Assembly: GCA_949751835.1 (NCBI GenBank)
Contig: CATKHK010000005.1
Span: 768,251-832,250 of the forward strand
Length of the DNA stretch: 64,000 bases
Reading direction: 5' to 3'
DNA from: Blepharisma japonicum
Lineage: Eukaryota > Ciliophora > Heterotrichea > Heterotrichida > Blepharismidae
Shown in pieces: positions 33,569 to 44,705 of the stretch. A program made the position numbers and the translations under genes. Under the pieces are notes generated by a model. It did not search any database and had not been told where the DNA came from. It saw only the letters and a program-made list of their open reading frames with translations. Within the stretch, counting starts at the first letter, position 1, and each line of letters begins with the position of its first letter.

Positions 33569-35248
33569 ATGTCTGTTAGAACGCCTCAAACTAGCTATCA
33601 TAGCGGGTTTTCAACCCCAAACAAAGAAGTGAACTCGAACGCCAAGGCTAATAATGAAGTTCTTATTTTAACCATAAATCTAGGAAATTCCAAAGATGAT
33701 ATAATCATCCATGAGTTTGATGACCCAAATATCTGTGCTAAAAGGTTCTGTGAAAAACATAATTTAGGACCCGAAGTCGAGTCTACGCTAGCAGAACACA
33801 TAATTTTTAACCTCGAAAAAGTCCTTCAAGATTTATCTAACATCAATCAAAGATTGCAACAGAAAAACAGTGAGGAGAATTTTATTTCTAATGAAAATGC
33901 AAAAAAAGCAGTAACCCCAAAACCTCGTCTGCCAGCCCAGGAGAGGGCCAATGAAAGCAGACTCTCAAAACAAAGCTCAGCTGCCACCATGGTCAGCTAT
34001 GAAGACAAATCCCCGAGTAGATCTTTTTATAAAAATCCTGGAAATAGGCTCTATCAGCTAGGAATGATTCAGCAAAAAGATAGGGAAAATAAATCAAAGT
34101 TGTACCAGCAACAAAAAATGCAAAAAGAACTAGAAGAAGTCACTTTCACCCCAAGAATTAATACTAAAAGAATAAAAAAAGTTGAAAACACTGAAAATTT
34201 GCTGATAGAAAAAGGTAAAAAAGTTAAAGAAGTGCTGAAACTAAAGATTAAAGATCAATTGGACACAGACAGAAGAAAATGCACATTTACCCCTGAGTTG
34301 AATCCAGTCAGCTCTAGACTCGCAGCTAGGGATAGAAGTGCTGATAGAATTAGTTATCTTTGCAAAGAAAAAGAAGAAAATAAAAAGAAAATTCAAGGAA
34401 AAGCAGAGGAATAGTATTTTTTATATAGTTTTAAAGAAATTTGTCCATTTACGCCGAATAAAATATATAAATCTTATACGAAATCTGAATTAAATGACAG
34501 CATAGACAGATTGACGAAATCGAAAATTATGTCTGAAGATGAACTGGAAAAGTAAGGAATATGCAGATTAAGAGAAAAGCATTTAGGAGACCAGACAAAG
34601 GATCCAGTAACTGGGAGGGAGTTTTTTACACCTCAGATTAATAAAGGTCCAAGGACTGAAAGGCAGTATTCGAATGTATGAGAAGATTTGTACTATAAAC
34701 GATCAAATAGCCAAAGTAGGCTTTCAATATCACCGCAGAAAACATATAAAAATGCAAAATCAGAAAAAATTATGAAAAAGTTAACGGGAGAAAAATATTG
34801 TGAAATATTTCAAAAGTTAAAACCTCAAAAAGGTACGATTTTATATAATGAAATTGATACATCTTCGCTAGAGCGCGAGCTTCTGCTAATTATTCAGCCT
34901 TTAATCGATGAAATGAAATCAGCCAGAGAAAGCTTGTCTTTTGAAGAATTTTGCGGAGCCATGGATGCTCTTATGAAAGTTCTCACTCCTCAAGAGAAAA
35001 ATTATTTAATTTTCAATAGAAAAAAGCCTAAAAATGATAATGCATTGACAAGCAGGTCCCAATCTCCATCTTCAAGAGCAATTTTTCAAACATATGATAG
35101 GTTGATGAAGCATAAGAGAAATTTAGAAGAAAAATTGGAAGTGCAGAGAAGAATGAACGAAGAAAAACTTTTGAGTGAGTGTACGTTTAAGCCAAATACA
35201 AGGCAAAAATTAGAAGATTCTTTTAGGAATCTCAGCTTTGAAAATTAA
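33569..35248 (+). CDS. Protein with repeated F-T/K-P-x-I/L-N motifs
   Basis: Three exons 33569-34413, 34429-34551 and 34567-35248; 549 residues. Both 15-nt introns are needed: without them TAG or TAA ends the frame at once. TGA in NVWEDLYY is Trp. Motif copies separated by ~60-100 residues: TFTPRINTKR, CTFTPELNP, CPFTPNKIY, FFTPQINKG, CTFKPNTRQ, each beside a Lys/Arg-rich helix. Repeats of this kind occur in protist cytoskeletal proteins; I cannot name the family. The N-terminus has an ordered-looking segment (VLILTINLGNSKDDIIIHEF), then charged helices. Possibly a microtubule- or cortex-associated protein. Confidence 0.8.
34414..34428 (+). other. 15-nt intron (F-T-P repeat gene, intron 1)
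   Basis: GTATTTTTTATATAG, phase 2. Retention creates TAG across the 5' junction (TA|G). A at position 10. Confidence 0.9.
34552..34566 (+). other. 15-nt intron (F-T-P repeat gene, intron 2)
   Basis: GTAAGGAATATGCAG, phase 2. Retention gives AAG TAA, an immediate stop. A at position 10; the only intron here ending CAG. Confidence 0.88.
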
Positions 35249-35262
35249 TGTTTATAAGTAAT

Positions 35263-35967
35263 TTATGGCTGTACTGAGATTCTTTTTTCTACTCTATCCA
35301 CTAAGCCTTCTACATATTCTTTGGCAGCTGCTTCAGATGGAGAGGCTAAAGAAGGAATCATTGAGTCATGATGCTCTTTGGATTCTTCAATTCTATGATG
35401 AGATTCGTGACGCTCATGATGTTCTTCACTATGTTCTATATGGATTTCATGACGGGTTTCTGTTATAATTTGGCGACTTTCTGTGATGACTTGACGAGTT
35501 TCTGAAGTAACTTGGTGATGAGCTTCTTTAGAGTGTTTTTCATCAAATTTTGACTCAGATTTTTTCTCCTGAACAGCAATATCTCTTGATTCACTTCCTC
35601 CTGATTTTTTCTTCTCATGAACTGCGTCTTGACTTTTTGGCCCTGAACTTTGCTTTCCTTCATGAGATTGATGAATTTGGCTTGCAACTCTTGGCTCTGA
35701 GCCAGGTTTGGTGGAGTATGCTACTTTTTCTGGCTCTTTTCTAATGATTTTTGGATAATCGCATGGCCTTGGCGCCCTTGGATTTGCTTCATCCCATATA
35801 AATTCTTTTCCCTAAGTAAAAATTACAGCTTGTTTGCATTTAAAGTACTCAGCTGCAAACACTATGATATCTTGAGGCTGCAAACGAAGGATTTCTCTTG
35901 TTAAATCACGTAAAATATTAGGAAATTCTGGAGGTATAGGAAACTGTTGCAGATATTTGGATGCCAT
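35263..35967 (-). CDS. RIIa (R2D2) domain protein
   Basis: Two exons, 35827-35967 and 35263-35811; 229 residues. The first exon is an almost complete RIIa dimerisation-docking domain: IPPEFPNILRDLTREILRLQ PQDIIVFAAEYF, as in PKA regulatory subunits, ROPN1 and SPA17 of cilia and sperm. The rest is disordered and rich in His/Glu/Ser/Lys (ESRQIITETRHEIHIEHSEE), ending in a short helix and TAA 35263-35265. In other eukaryotes R2D2 proteins bind the AKAP helix of radial spoke protein 3; an axonemal role is likely but inferred. Convergent with the F-T-P repeat gene, 14 nt between stops. Confidence 0.88.
35812..35826 (-). other. 15-nt intron (RIIa gene)
   Basis: Minus-strand GTAATTTTTACTTAG, phase 0, just after the RIIa domain. 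Retention gives in-frame TAG. A at position 10. Confidence 0.93.
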
Positions 35968-36133
35968 AACTGCTTTTAAATTATTAATTTATTTAGAAAT
36001 TCATACCTAAAGATTAACAAAAACATTTTAATAAGCTATTATCCGCTTTCATAGTAATCAGACTTTAATAATTTTAAAAAATAATCATGATAGTAAAAAT
36101 CAAATCTTTAATAAAAAGAATCATTCAGTATTA

Positions 36134-38149
36134 TTAATTTTTATAACCATCAAGCTTTTTATAGAAGTCTTGATTGCAGATGCAAAATTGAGGATTTATC
36201 CCAATTTCCCTTGCTGCCATTTCACAATCCCCTCCATATTTATCAGTTCTTATAACACCTAAAATCTGCAAGTACATTTTGTGCCCCATAAAAGCTATTG
36301 GCTCAATATATGGCTTCTCATTATCAATTTGTTGGTTAATTTCATTAGAAAAAGAAACCATACTTCAAGTGTCAAATTGCGCTCTTTTATTTTCCATAAT
36401 TGTAAACATTATTTTGAATAAATGAGTGCCTTCATTGATATTTTTATATCCTGCGTAAATAACTTCATTTAAATTAACTTTCATGCATAAAGATCCCAGT
36501 TTGGCGATTTTCATTGTAAAAACTTCAGAATTTATATAGTAAACAAGAGAATCTGTTATTTTCTTCACTATTCGATTTAGCTCTATATCTTTGTATGTTG
36601 TTGTGACGTCTGCTGAATCATCAAACGATCTGATATTTAAAGGCTCTGGCAAATAACTAGAACAATATCATATTGGGATCTCCGAATCTCTGCAGGTTCT
36701 ATCATCAGGAATCTTCTGAGAAAATAGACTGTAAAACTGTGGATATTTACTTTTGAATTCTAAATTATTTTGGAAATGTGCTAAATATAGCATAGACTCC
36801 TTAAGATCAGGCTTAGAATTTAACCTAAACGTATTGTGCAGTAAATTATCTTGTGCTTCCATAGACTTCAAAAATTCATTTCTGGCCACAATAAAAAGAG
36901 CTGGCAGCCTATGCTCTTGAATTGAATCAGAATCATATAAGAACTCCCCATACCTCATCCCATGGTCTGCAGCCATTACTATGACAACTTCATGAGTTTT
37001 GCTTACACTTTCTATATAATATTTAATATACTCCTTTAAATCATAATCCAATGCTTGGGCATGCTGACCTGTACCTTCATGAGCTGCATCAAAATGGTTA
37101 TAAATCCATTGGTTTGCGTTAGGATAAAGCTTATTAAAAGCTTTTGAATATTCCATTAAATAGTAATGGGACATATGTGGCCCAATACATCTTTGTTTTG
37201 TTGTGAGCTGCTTCGCAGCTCTATAATCTCCATATATATAAAATGCACAATAAAATGAAGACAAACAATGGTCAACTTGCGGGATCCTACCCATTGATTT
37301 TGGTACATTATGAGGGCATGAGTCAGCCCCTCATAAAGTCATAAATCCTAATTTTTTCAGCTGGAATCAAATAGCTTCTTCCTTAAAATAATCAACGTCT
37401 TGATCGCCTAAAAATCTTGAGACCCACTTGTGTCCGAATACTCTCATCATATTTTCTGAGGTATCTGCACCTATAATATTGTGAAGCTTAAAATCAAAAA
37501 CTGACCATTCAGAATTGGAATTTAGCTCATTAAGATAATTGACTGTTGAAGTTAACTTTCGAAAAAAATGGCGCCGTGAAAAACTGTCAGGGACTAAAAA
37601 GAGGATTGTCATAGGTTTTTTGATTGTTTTTCCCGAATTAAGAGTTTGGACAGTATTTAAAGTTTCATAGTAAGATTCGCCTTGGAAACGTGGGGATAAG
37701 TATTGCATGTTTACTATTTCTTTATTGAAGCATGAGGCTACTGCAAATTCGTGGTGGGGCTCAATTGGGACTGGATTTTTGTAAAAAAATTGTTTTGTCA
37801 GAAAATTTTTTGATTCCGTTGGGTTTGCAACTTTGATTGATTTGTGTGGGCCAAGGATATAAAATGGGTTTTTACTTTCAGTACAATTGATTTCTAAGGT
37901 ATTAATGCTAAAATCCATATAAATACTTCCTAAACTCGCTTTTGCTTTATCTTCACAGCGAGGGTAAAAATAGAACGGAAATATTTCTTCTCCTTTTTTT
38001 ACTGAAAATCCGAATACTGATGGTGATGCTGCAATATTCATATATTTTAAAATTTCTGTATCATCTATTCCAAACGAGGCAAGGGAAGTCAAAAATAAAC
38101 AGCAGAAAGTAAAAAGAACTAAAAAAAAAGGTTTCTGATCGTGCACCAT
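36134..38149 (-). CDS. DUF229 (sulfatase/phosphatase-fold) secreted protein
   Basis: 671 residues, ATG 38147-38149, TAA 36134-36136; several TGA codons (37364, 37328, 36665, 36362) are Trp. Hydrophobic start (PFFLVLFTFCCLFLTSLAS) is a signal peptide or anchor. Motifs of the DUF229 branch of the alkaline phosphatase superfamily: LFLVPDSFSRRHFFRKL (Asp188), GADTSENMM, and VIVMAADHGMRYGEF (Asp395/His396), which in the superfamily coordinate metal and position the nucleophile. Cysteines in the last third suggest an extracytoplasmic location. A hydrolase of sulfate or phosphate esters is likely, substrate unknown. Confidence 0.85.
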
Positions 38150-38414
38150 TTTTATGGCTAAGATCCTAAGATTACAACCTTAATTTCTTTTTAGGGTGAA
38201 TAAAAATAAAGCCTTTCCTATAGGTGGTAAATGGATAAGAAATAACTTTCATATTATAATTGAAAGTCTAACTAATATTTTGATCCTTTTAAATAATCAT
38301 CATTATTAATTCAAATCAATTCAATCTTATATAAGTAATGACAATATACTTAAAATTTTTAAATAATCATTATTTTTACCCTAATATTTTTTAAGAAATT
38401 TATATAACTTCAAA

Positions 38415-39350
38415 TTATTTACCCACAATAAGGGCTATTTCAGAATGCACTTTCTTGACAAATCCTGGAATGTGTTTTGCAGATGTCGTCTTAATAATAG
38501 ATTTCGGAACTTTTCCTCCAAAGTTTGCAATATTTATATAAACAACTCTACTTTTATTCCCAGCCTCATCAGTAGGAATTGTTTCAACATAATACCCACT
38601 CAGCTTCACAGTTGCTCTCACAAAGCTCTCCGTTGGCTCCAATTCCCCATGCTCACATGATGTATTTATTATAATCGACCCATTATGTGCCTTCACCACC
38701 CTGCTTACAAGTAGCACATCTCTAGGGGAAATCATAGGGACTTTTTTGAATTTAGAGTGTGTCACCACAATATCTGGTGGATATTTCGCTATAATGCTTA
38801 CGCTTTCTAAACTCTTATCCCACCTACACCTGTCTTCGGCATTTCCTAAAAATTCAAAAAATTCTTTGGCTGCATACGGCATGAGCCATTGAGCCTTCAT
38901 CATAATTCCTTCAGGAACTTCTTTTGAATATATTAAAAACCCATCTTTATTCATCATTTCTTGGCTCCCTTCTTCTTGTAGAGGAAGCTCGAGATGCTGG
39001 ACAAATTCAGTGGTTGCTTTATCTAATAAATTCATTAGAAGTCCTACATCAAAACTTGGCCCTTTTGGCTTTTCGTTGAGTTCGACCAAGGCCACTGACT
39101 TTTTTTCTTCTTGCAGTGGGTTAGTTTTTTTTATATCAAAACTTGTACCTCTTGGAGTTTCGTTGAGCTCAACCGAGGTGACTGATTTTCGTTCTTCACG
39201 AACTTGGTTAAGAGGCTTTGTCTGAACTTTTGGCTGAGGGAGAAGGAGAGGCGTGGTATTGGTCTCTTGCAATTCGTTTTCTGGCAATGAAGAGTCTTCT
39301 TCTTGCGACGTGAAGCATCACACGCACGTCTCTGAAACTGCGTTCCCCAT
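38415..39350 (-). CDS. START-domain lipid-binding protein
   Basis: 311 residues, ATG 39348-39350, TAA 38415-38417. The true start MGNAVSETCVW, reached by reading TGA 39318-39320 as Trp, is a myristoylation signal. Residues about 120-305 form a START domain: LIYSKEVPEGIMMKAQWLM, CRWDKSLESVSIIAKYP, ISPRDVLLVSRVV, YVINIANFGGKVPKSII and a C-terminal helix (FVKKVHSEIALIV). The N-terminal linker has a tandem duplication (KSVTSVELNETPRGTSFDI / KSVALVELNEKPKGPSFDV). START domains carry phospholipids, sterols or ceramide between membranes. Confidence 0.9.
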
Positions 39351-39382
39351 CTATTATTTTAGTCAACTAAGAAAATATTAAA

Positions 39383-40978
39383 TTAATCATCATATGGTGA
39401 GTAGTTTATTTTTTCAGTTTTTCTGTCAAGCTCCATTTCGTAGAGTTGGATCATTTGTTTGTATTTGCTGATTGTGTTTTCTAGCTTGATGGTTTTTACA
39501 CGATTTGTCCTGGCTGTGAAGGCGAGTTCGTTTTTTAGATTTTCAATTTCTTGAGTGAGATGGGTATTTTCTGCTTTTTTTTCTTCGTGAAGCTGCTGGA
39601 TTTCGATGTGCTGGGATTTAGGGATATTTATTGAGGTTAATAAAAATTCAATTATGGCTATAGCACCTTCGAAGCATTTTTCTACTCCATAAGCATGCTC
39701 AGGTAAGAACTCAATAATCCCCAACAATAAACTTTTTAGCTGCTTGGCATAACTTTTTAAAAATTTGTTACAGTATTTATTCATACTTTTTACTTGAGAG
39801 TCTACCACATTAATCTGCTCTCCTTGAAGAATTTGCAAACTAGTTAATATTGCTTTACCATTAGAACGTATTTCATGTATATCTTTAATAAGGCTTTCTT
39901 TCGATGGTTTTATATCAATATCAGGAGGAATTGGAATAAAAGACTTAAATTTTGATTCTGATGCTTTTGTGTGTTTTAAAAAAGAAAACGCTTGCCTATT
40001 TTTTATGGGTGGCATAAGTGAATTTGGCTCAGTAACAAATGATTTTTCTTCTGTTTCAAGCATGCTACTTTCAGTTATTCTTATGTCAGGTGAAGACTTC
40101 TCAGAATGAAACTCATCAAATTGGATCCTGCATAAAACAAGATCAGTATCTCTTATTCTTGTAGTTTTTTCTCCAATTTGGAGCTCCAAATTTAATCCTG
40201 GTTGGGCTATCTCTTGATAAGGTCTTGCTGTGTTAAATTTTTCTGGTTTAACAGTGGAGTCAAAATCTTTTTTTGAATATTTTTTTGTGCTTAAATTTTT
40301 AATTTTCATTAAAATTGCTAGTGAGTTTGGCTGAGAATTTTGAGTTTGGCTTAAGCACCATTCGCAAACCCCATCACTATTTTTTCCAATCACTGAGCTC
40401 TCACATTTGCAGCATCGGTCAAGCTGATCTTTTGTGCTTAAATTAATAGCTTTTGCGAGAAAAGGCTTTTCAAACTCACTTAATGTTATTTTGGGGAGAT
40501 GTGTCTTCACATTTTGGCTACTAGTTCTGCATGTGCATCCACAAGTTTGGCATGGCTTATTAGTTTCATTTTGGGTTTCAATAGGAATATTCATTAAAAT
40601 ATCAAGTATTTTGAGCAAAATCCCTGTGTTGTCATTGCTCGAAATAATTTCAAAATTTGTTTCAAGATGCTGCTTTATTCGCTTGAGATGTATAAGAGAT
40701 TTTATTATTTCGCCATGCTGGAACTGGCTTATTTTTTCGAGTTCTGATTTATCTTCATAGTATGTATACTTGTCTATGACTTGGTTAACTCTTTTAAGGC
40801 TTTCGTGATATTCTGCAAGCTTCTCTTCTTGGGTTTTGTATTGGCGAAGTTTTAAACGATTGCCTGCGCTTGGAGCTTCTTCACGGAAGGTTCTGTTTTG
40901 AGGGGAATTTTTACTGAGAGGGCTTTGACTTTTGTATGATTTTTGGATTTTATCCAAATAATTTAATGATTTATTCAT
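39383..40978 (-). CDS. Coiled-coil protein with CxxC zinc motifs
   Basis: 531 residues, ATG 40976-40978, TAA 39383-39385, no internal TGA. The N-terminal third is helical; two Cys clusters follow near residues 150-160 (CQTCGCTC) and 200-225 (CCKCESSVIGKNSDGVCEWC), the second with the look of a zinc ribbon. The C-terminus is a coiled coil (HLTQEIENLKNELAFTART). No named family recognised. Possibly centrosomal or cortical. Confidence 0.7.
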   Translation of the reverse strand: MNKSLNYLDKIQKSYKSQSPLSKNSPQNRTFREEAPSAGNRLKLRQYKTQEEKLAEYHESLKRVNQVIDKYTYYEDKSELEKISQFQHGEIIKSLIHLKRIKQHLETNFEIISSNDNTGILLKILDILMNIPIETQNETNKPCQTCGCTCRTSSQNVKTHLPKITLSEFEKPFLAKAINLSTKDQLDRCCKCESSVIGKNSDGVCEWCLSQTQNSQPNSLAILMKIKNLSTKKYSKKDFDSTVKPEKFNTARPYQEIAQPGLNLELQIGEKTTRIRDTDLVLCRIQFDEFHSEKSSPDIRITESSMLETEEKSFVTEPNSLMPPIKNRQAFSFLKHTKASESKFKSFIPIPPDIDIKPSKESLIKDIHEIRSNGKAILTSLQILQGEQINVVDSQVKSMNKYCNKFLKSYAKQLKSLLLGIIEFLPEHAYGVEKCFEGAIAIIEFLLTSINIPKSQHIEIQQLHEEKKAENTHLTQEIENLKNELAFTARTNRVKTIKLENTISKYKQMIQLYEMELDRKTEKINYSPYDD

Positions 40979-41644
40979 AATTATGCTGAAAATTTAAACT
41001 TGAAAAGATGTCTTGTGTCTACTTCATTTATTGAATATAATGGACTTGCTATTTTATACTGTAGCAACAGATGCACTCAGTAGAGTGCATATACAAATAT
41101 TAGTTAACTTTCTTGAACCTATAAAATAAAAATCGCCAGATTCTTTTGTGTTTATTCAATTATGTGCTAGTTTAGTTTCCATCGATAATTTAAATTATTT
41201 TTTGAAAAATCTTGAGGATTCAAATAATATTTTAATAAAGACTCTGCAAATAATCGCCAAAAATTTCTTATTTCATTTACCCTTGGTCATTAATCATGAT
41301 TTGAGAAAATATTTAATTATTTGAGTCATTAATAATTTAAATAAATTACTCAATGCAAGTACCTTGGAAAAGCTTGTCTATCGATAAATAGTAATAATTT
41401 GATTAGTTAAGGACCTTAAGTTAAGTAAAGATTAAAAGTTTACTTTACTCACAGCTTAATCTAAAAAATTAAAATTAAGCTTATGGAAAATACATTGAAA
41501 TTTGCTTAGTAATTAATAAGCTAGTAAACACAATCAAAATTTTAATAAATTTCATCTAAATTTATTGAATGCGTTGCCATTCCACCCCAGCGATAGGCGT
41601 TAGTATCAAAGAAGAACTAATATGGAAATAAATATAATTTAAAA
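40979..41644. other. Intergenic divergent promoter region
   Basis: 666 nt, AT-rich, between the coiled-coil gene and the K+ channel gene. A 69-codon minus-strand ORF at its right edge overlaps the channel start and is a shadow. No RNA gene or repeat seen. Confidence 0.6.
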
Positions 41645-43009
41645 ATGATTCAATCAACAGTTGCATCTGGCTTACATTCCCCACGAGAAACCCAGCGTTT
41701 CCTAAACTGGGAATCAAAATACGCAAAAGCCCGAACTTCATATTTAAAACACAAAACAAAAGTCGAACCAAGTGGCCTCATTTATATTCAATCCGAAGAC
41801 ATTTCAATCACCAATCTGCAATCCTCAAAACTAAAATTTGCCGAAACGATTTGTGCAACCCTTGCCTTAGCTGGCTTCGTTTGCGGAGCAATTTGCTCAG
41901 ACCTGACATTCTCTAGTGACATTTACAACAACAAAAAAGTCCAAGTCACAATTTCATATATATTTTGTACAGTAACTACAGCCTTACTTCTTATCGCAAT
42001 ATGTTGACGTACATCAAGAGAGCTCAAGTGAGAGCAAGCCAAAGGGATTTTTTCATATCAAGATGACTTAATTTCAACAGGCAAAGTCAAATGACTTGTA
42101 ATAGAAATTGTAATAAATGCGATACACCCTGTATATGGCTTTGAGGACTATCAGCTGTCTACCTATAACAATGTATATGATGTAGATTATTCATATACTT
42201 ATACATCGATTTTTACTGTATGAATGCTGATAAGAGTTTACCATTTAATACGTGTTGCAAGTGTTTTGAGTGTTTATAGGTCTGAAAGGGTACAAAGGCT
42301 ATGCCAAATGACTGGGAGCTACGCAGGCAGCTGGTTTGCTGTAAAATGCATGATGAAAGATGTCCCAGTCTATTTATTGTCCTCAATGCTAATTGGTGGA
42401 GTTTTTATACTTGCGTTTTGCTTAAGGATTTTTGAAAGGCCACTAGATGAATATACAGGAAAAGCCTTTTCAGAGTATGGAAACTCGATGTGGTGTGCTA
42501 TAATTACTATGACAACTGTGGGATATGGAGATTATTTTCCCGTCACAAGTGCTGGAAGACTATTTGACGTGTTGGCCTGCATGTGGGGAGTCCTTTGTGT
42601 GTCACTCATGGTGATTACACTAACGAATATGCTGAAATTGGATGCAGGGCAAGAAACGTCCCTTTCCATTTTGAATAGACTGTGGTTTAAAGAAGAATTA
42701 AAACAGTTAGCAGCTTATGTCCTTACTTCAGCAGTGAGGTATAGGCTTTATGCGAAGCATTATCCGGGTGATAAAAGAAAAATAGCTATTCAATTGGGAA
42801 AATTTAGGCATTATTTTAATAATTTTCAGAGCTTTAAGATAAAGCAAAGGGATTTGTATGATTTTGACTCTTTTGAGGATAGAATAGAGAAAAAAATGAT
42901 TGATATTATAGAGGATAGTGAAGCAATTGAAGAGACGAAAAAAGAAATTGCTGAGATTATAGAATATTTACAGGCAACAATTCCAGCGAGGAACAATGAA
43001 AAATTATAG
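41645..43009 (+). CDS. SK-like potassium channel
   Basis: 454 residues, ATG 41645, TAG 43007-43009; TGA at 42005, 42032, 42092 and 42221 are Trp. Six membrane segments are visible, with a weakly charged S4, then S5 (VYLLSSMLIGGVFILAFCL), the selectivity filter MTTVGYGDYF (TVGYGD at 291-296) and S6 (GVLCVSLMVITLTNML). After S6, LKLDAGQETSLSILNRLWFKEELKQ and a basic helix (YPGDKRKIAIQLGKFRHYF) occupy the place of the calmodulin-binding domain of SK channels, and a coiled-coil end follows. A Ca2+/calmodulin-gated K+ channel is the best reading; no EF-hand or cyclic-nucleotide domain is present. Confidence 0.9.
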
Positions 43010-43361
43010 TAATATTAATTGGCTTGAGTGCTGATTATATTAATAAGTAATTAATAATACTTAATGTTTTATTATAATTAAAAAATATTATAATACATTT
43101 GTCCTTTTGCCTAAGGTCTTCCAAAATAAAACTCTCATCTTAAAGGCTCCTAAGAGTGCACAGTCCATAAAAAAATAGCTAATTCTCTATATATTCTTAA
43201 TTTTTAATAAGAATAATCCATTTTTAAGAGAAATTATTACAAATTTTAATTATCGAGTCAGTTTCTTGTATTATAAATCAATTTTTAACAGATGAGAATT
43301 TAATAAATCTGAAACTACTGTAATCAAATGATATTATTTTAATAAATACCTTAAATTAAAA
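43010..43361. other. Intergenic, AT-rich
   Basis: 352 nt between convergent ends of the K+ channel and four-TM genes. No coding signal seen. Confidence 0.6.
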
Positions 43362-44273
43362 CTACGCCCTTGGAAGATTTACTCCAGGCCCAGCAAATTG
43401 AGGGTTTTGAGCCTGCCCTGACTGTGAATTCAGAATTTGCTCATATCCATATCCTCCAGGCTGTCCAGGATATTGCCCTTGATACTGAGGAGGGGCATAT
43501 TGCACTCCTGGCTGGCCCATCCCATATCCTTGCTGATACCCTTGTGGATACCCTTGATTTTGCTGATAAACAACCCCAGGATTCCTTACATACTGCATCC
43601 CATAGTAGCTCTGTCCTGAGTAGTTAACTATAATCCATTGATGCGCCACATGCGAAACAATGATATAAAGAACTACTACAATTGGTATAAAAATTGTCAA
43701 AAATAGTGAAATATTCGGCCCATCTTTTGTGCAAACCCCAGGGTTGTTGTCAGTTTTTGCATTCCACTTGCAACTATCGTCGAAGCTCGCATCAGTCACA
43801 TTTACCCACGTAAAAAATGCAATAAAATGAAAAACCATCGTTAAAATGGCTTTCAGGGATGAATAATGCGGCCGCCTTGTATAATGGCAGTCACATCCGC
43901 AGCGGACTACCCAAAAAGTAAAGGACCCAAACCATAGGAAAAGAGAAACCAGCGATAAAAACTCAAAAACCTCAAACCAACCGCCTCCATTCCAAAGGTT
44001 ATTGATTTCGTCACAAAAATTATTATAAGAGATGAGATTTGTGTCACAATAATCGTCATAAAAGTCGTCGTAGGAAATGTCAGGATTTGCACTATTGTAG
44101 GATTTAACATTGCGGAGCGAGCCTTTTATGTGAATTGGTCCTTTTATTTCTATTCATTCAGGAAGGGCAAAGGAGATTATCATCAATAAAGCAATTAAAC
44201 ATTGAGCAAGAAAGAAAACTGCCCACCAAATTCTAGTGTCAATTTTTAGAATTTTGGTCTGAATAAGTGGCAT
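43362..44273 (-). CDS. Four-TM protein with Gln/Gly/Tyr/Pro-rich tail
   Basis: 303 residues, ATG 44271-44273, TAG 43362-43364; one TGA is Trp (LPEWIEIKG). Four hydrophobic spans: WWAVFFLAQCLIALLMIISF, FEFLSLVSLFLWFGSFTF, ILTMVFHFIAFFTWV and ISLFLTIFIPIVVVLYIIV. Between spans 1-2 and 3-4 are Cys-containing loops. The cytoplasmic tail is built of YPQGYQQGYGMGQPG-type repeats, a low-complexity sequence as in synaptophysin, annexin VII or Sec31-like tails. The tetraspan plan is known in MARVEL/tetraspanin proteins but no signature of either is evident. Function unknown. Confidence 0.75.
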
Positions 44274-44705
44274 ATTTATATTTTATTCACCATTTAGGTA
44301 ATCTTATATAATTTTTCTGTAAGGAAATGAAGAATTAGGCAGTAGAAGAAATTAAAAGCCAGAATGAAATGAAGAGACAATTATTGAAATTCAAACAGAT
44401 AAATGACAAATATATAAAAGCGCATTATCTTGACGGAATAGAAAATAAGAGTTGCATATGGAATATAAATTGTTTCTTCTAATATTTTTTCGCATTCTAT
44501 ATTTTGCTATAGCTATTGATTAGATTATTTATTTCATTCATACAGTCAGAATTAAAACTATTAAATCCTTCGATAAGATCCCCAAATTAATAAATAGAAA
44601 ATAAGATATAAAAACCGCTAAGTTAAGATCTTAACTTCTTATCTTATCCTAAATTATCTATAACTAATAGTCTAGAAAGATCTTTTATTAGCTAAATATT
44701 TATGC
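44274..44705. other. Intergenic, AT-rich
   Basis: 432 nt between the four-TM gene start and the WD40-channel stop. A ~45-codon plus-strand frame near 44340-44485 (…KRQLLKFKQINDKYIKAHYL…) lacks a start and a partner exon and is not annotated as a gene. Confidence 0.5.

Noticed and set aside
44340-44485. Short charged plus-strand frame (~45 codons).
   Set aside because: No start codon, no upstream exon reachable by a 15-nt intron, no recognisable pattern.
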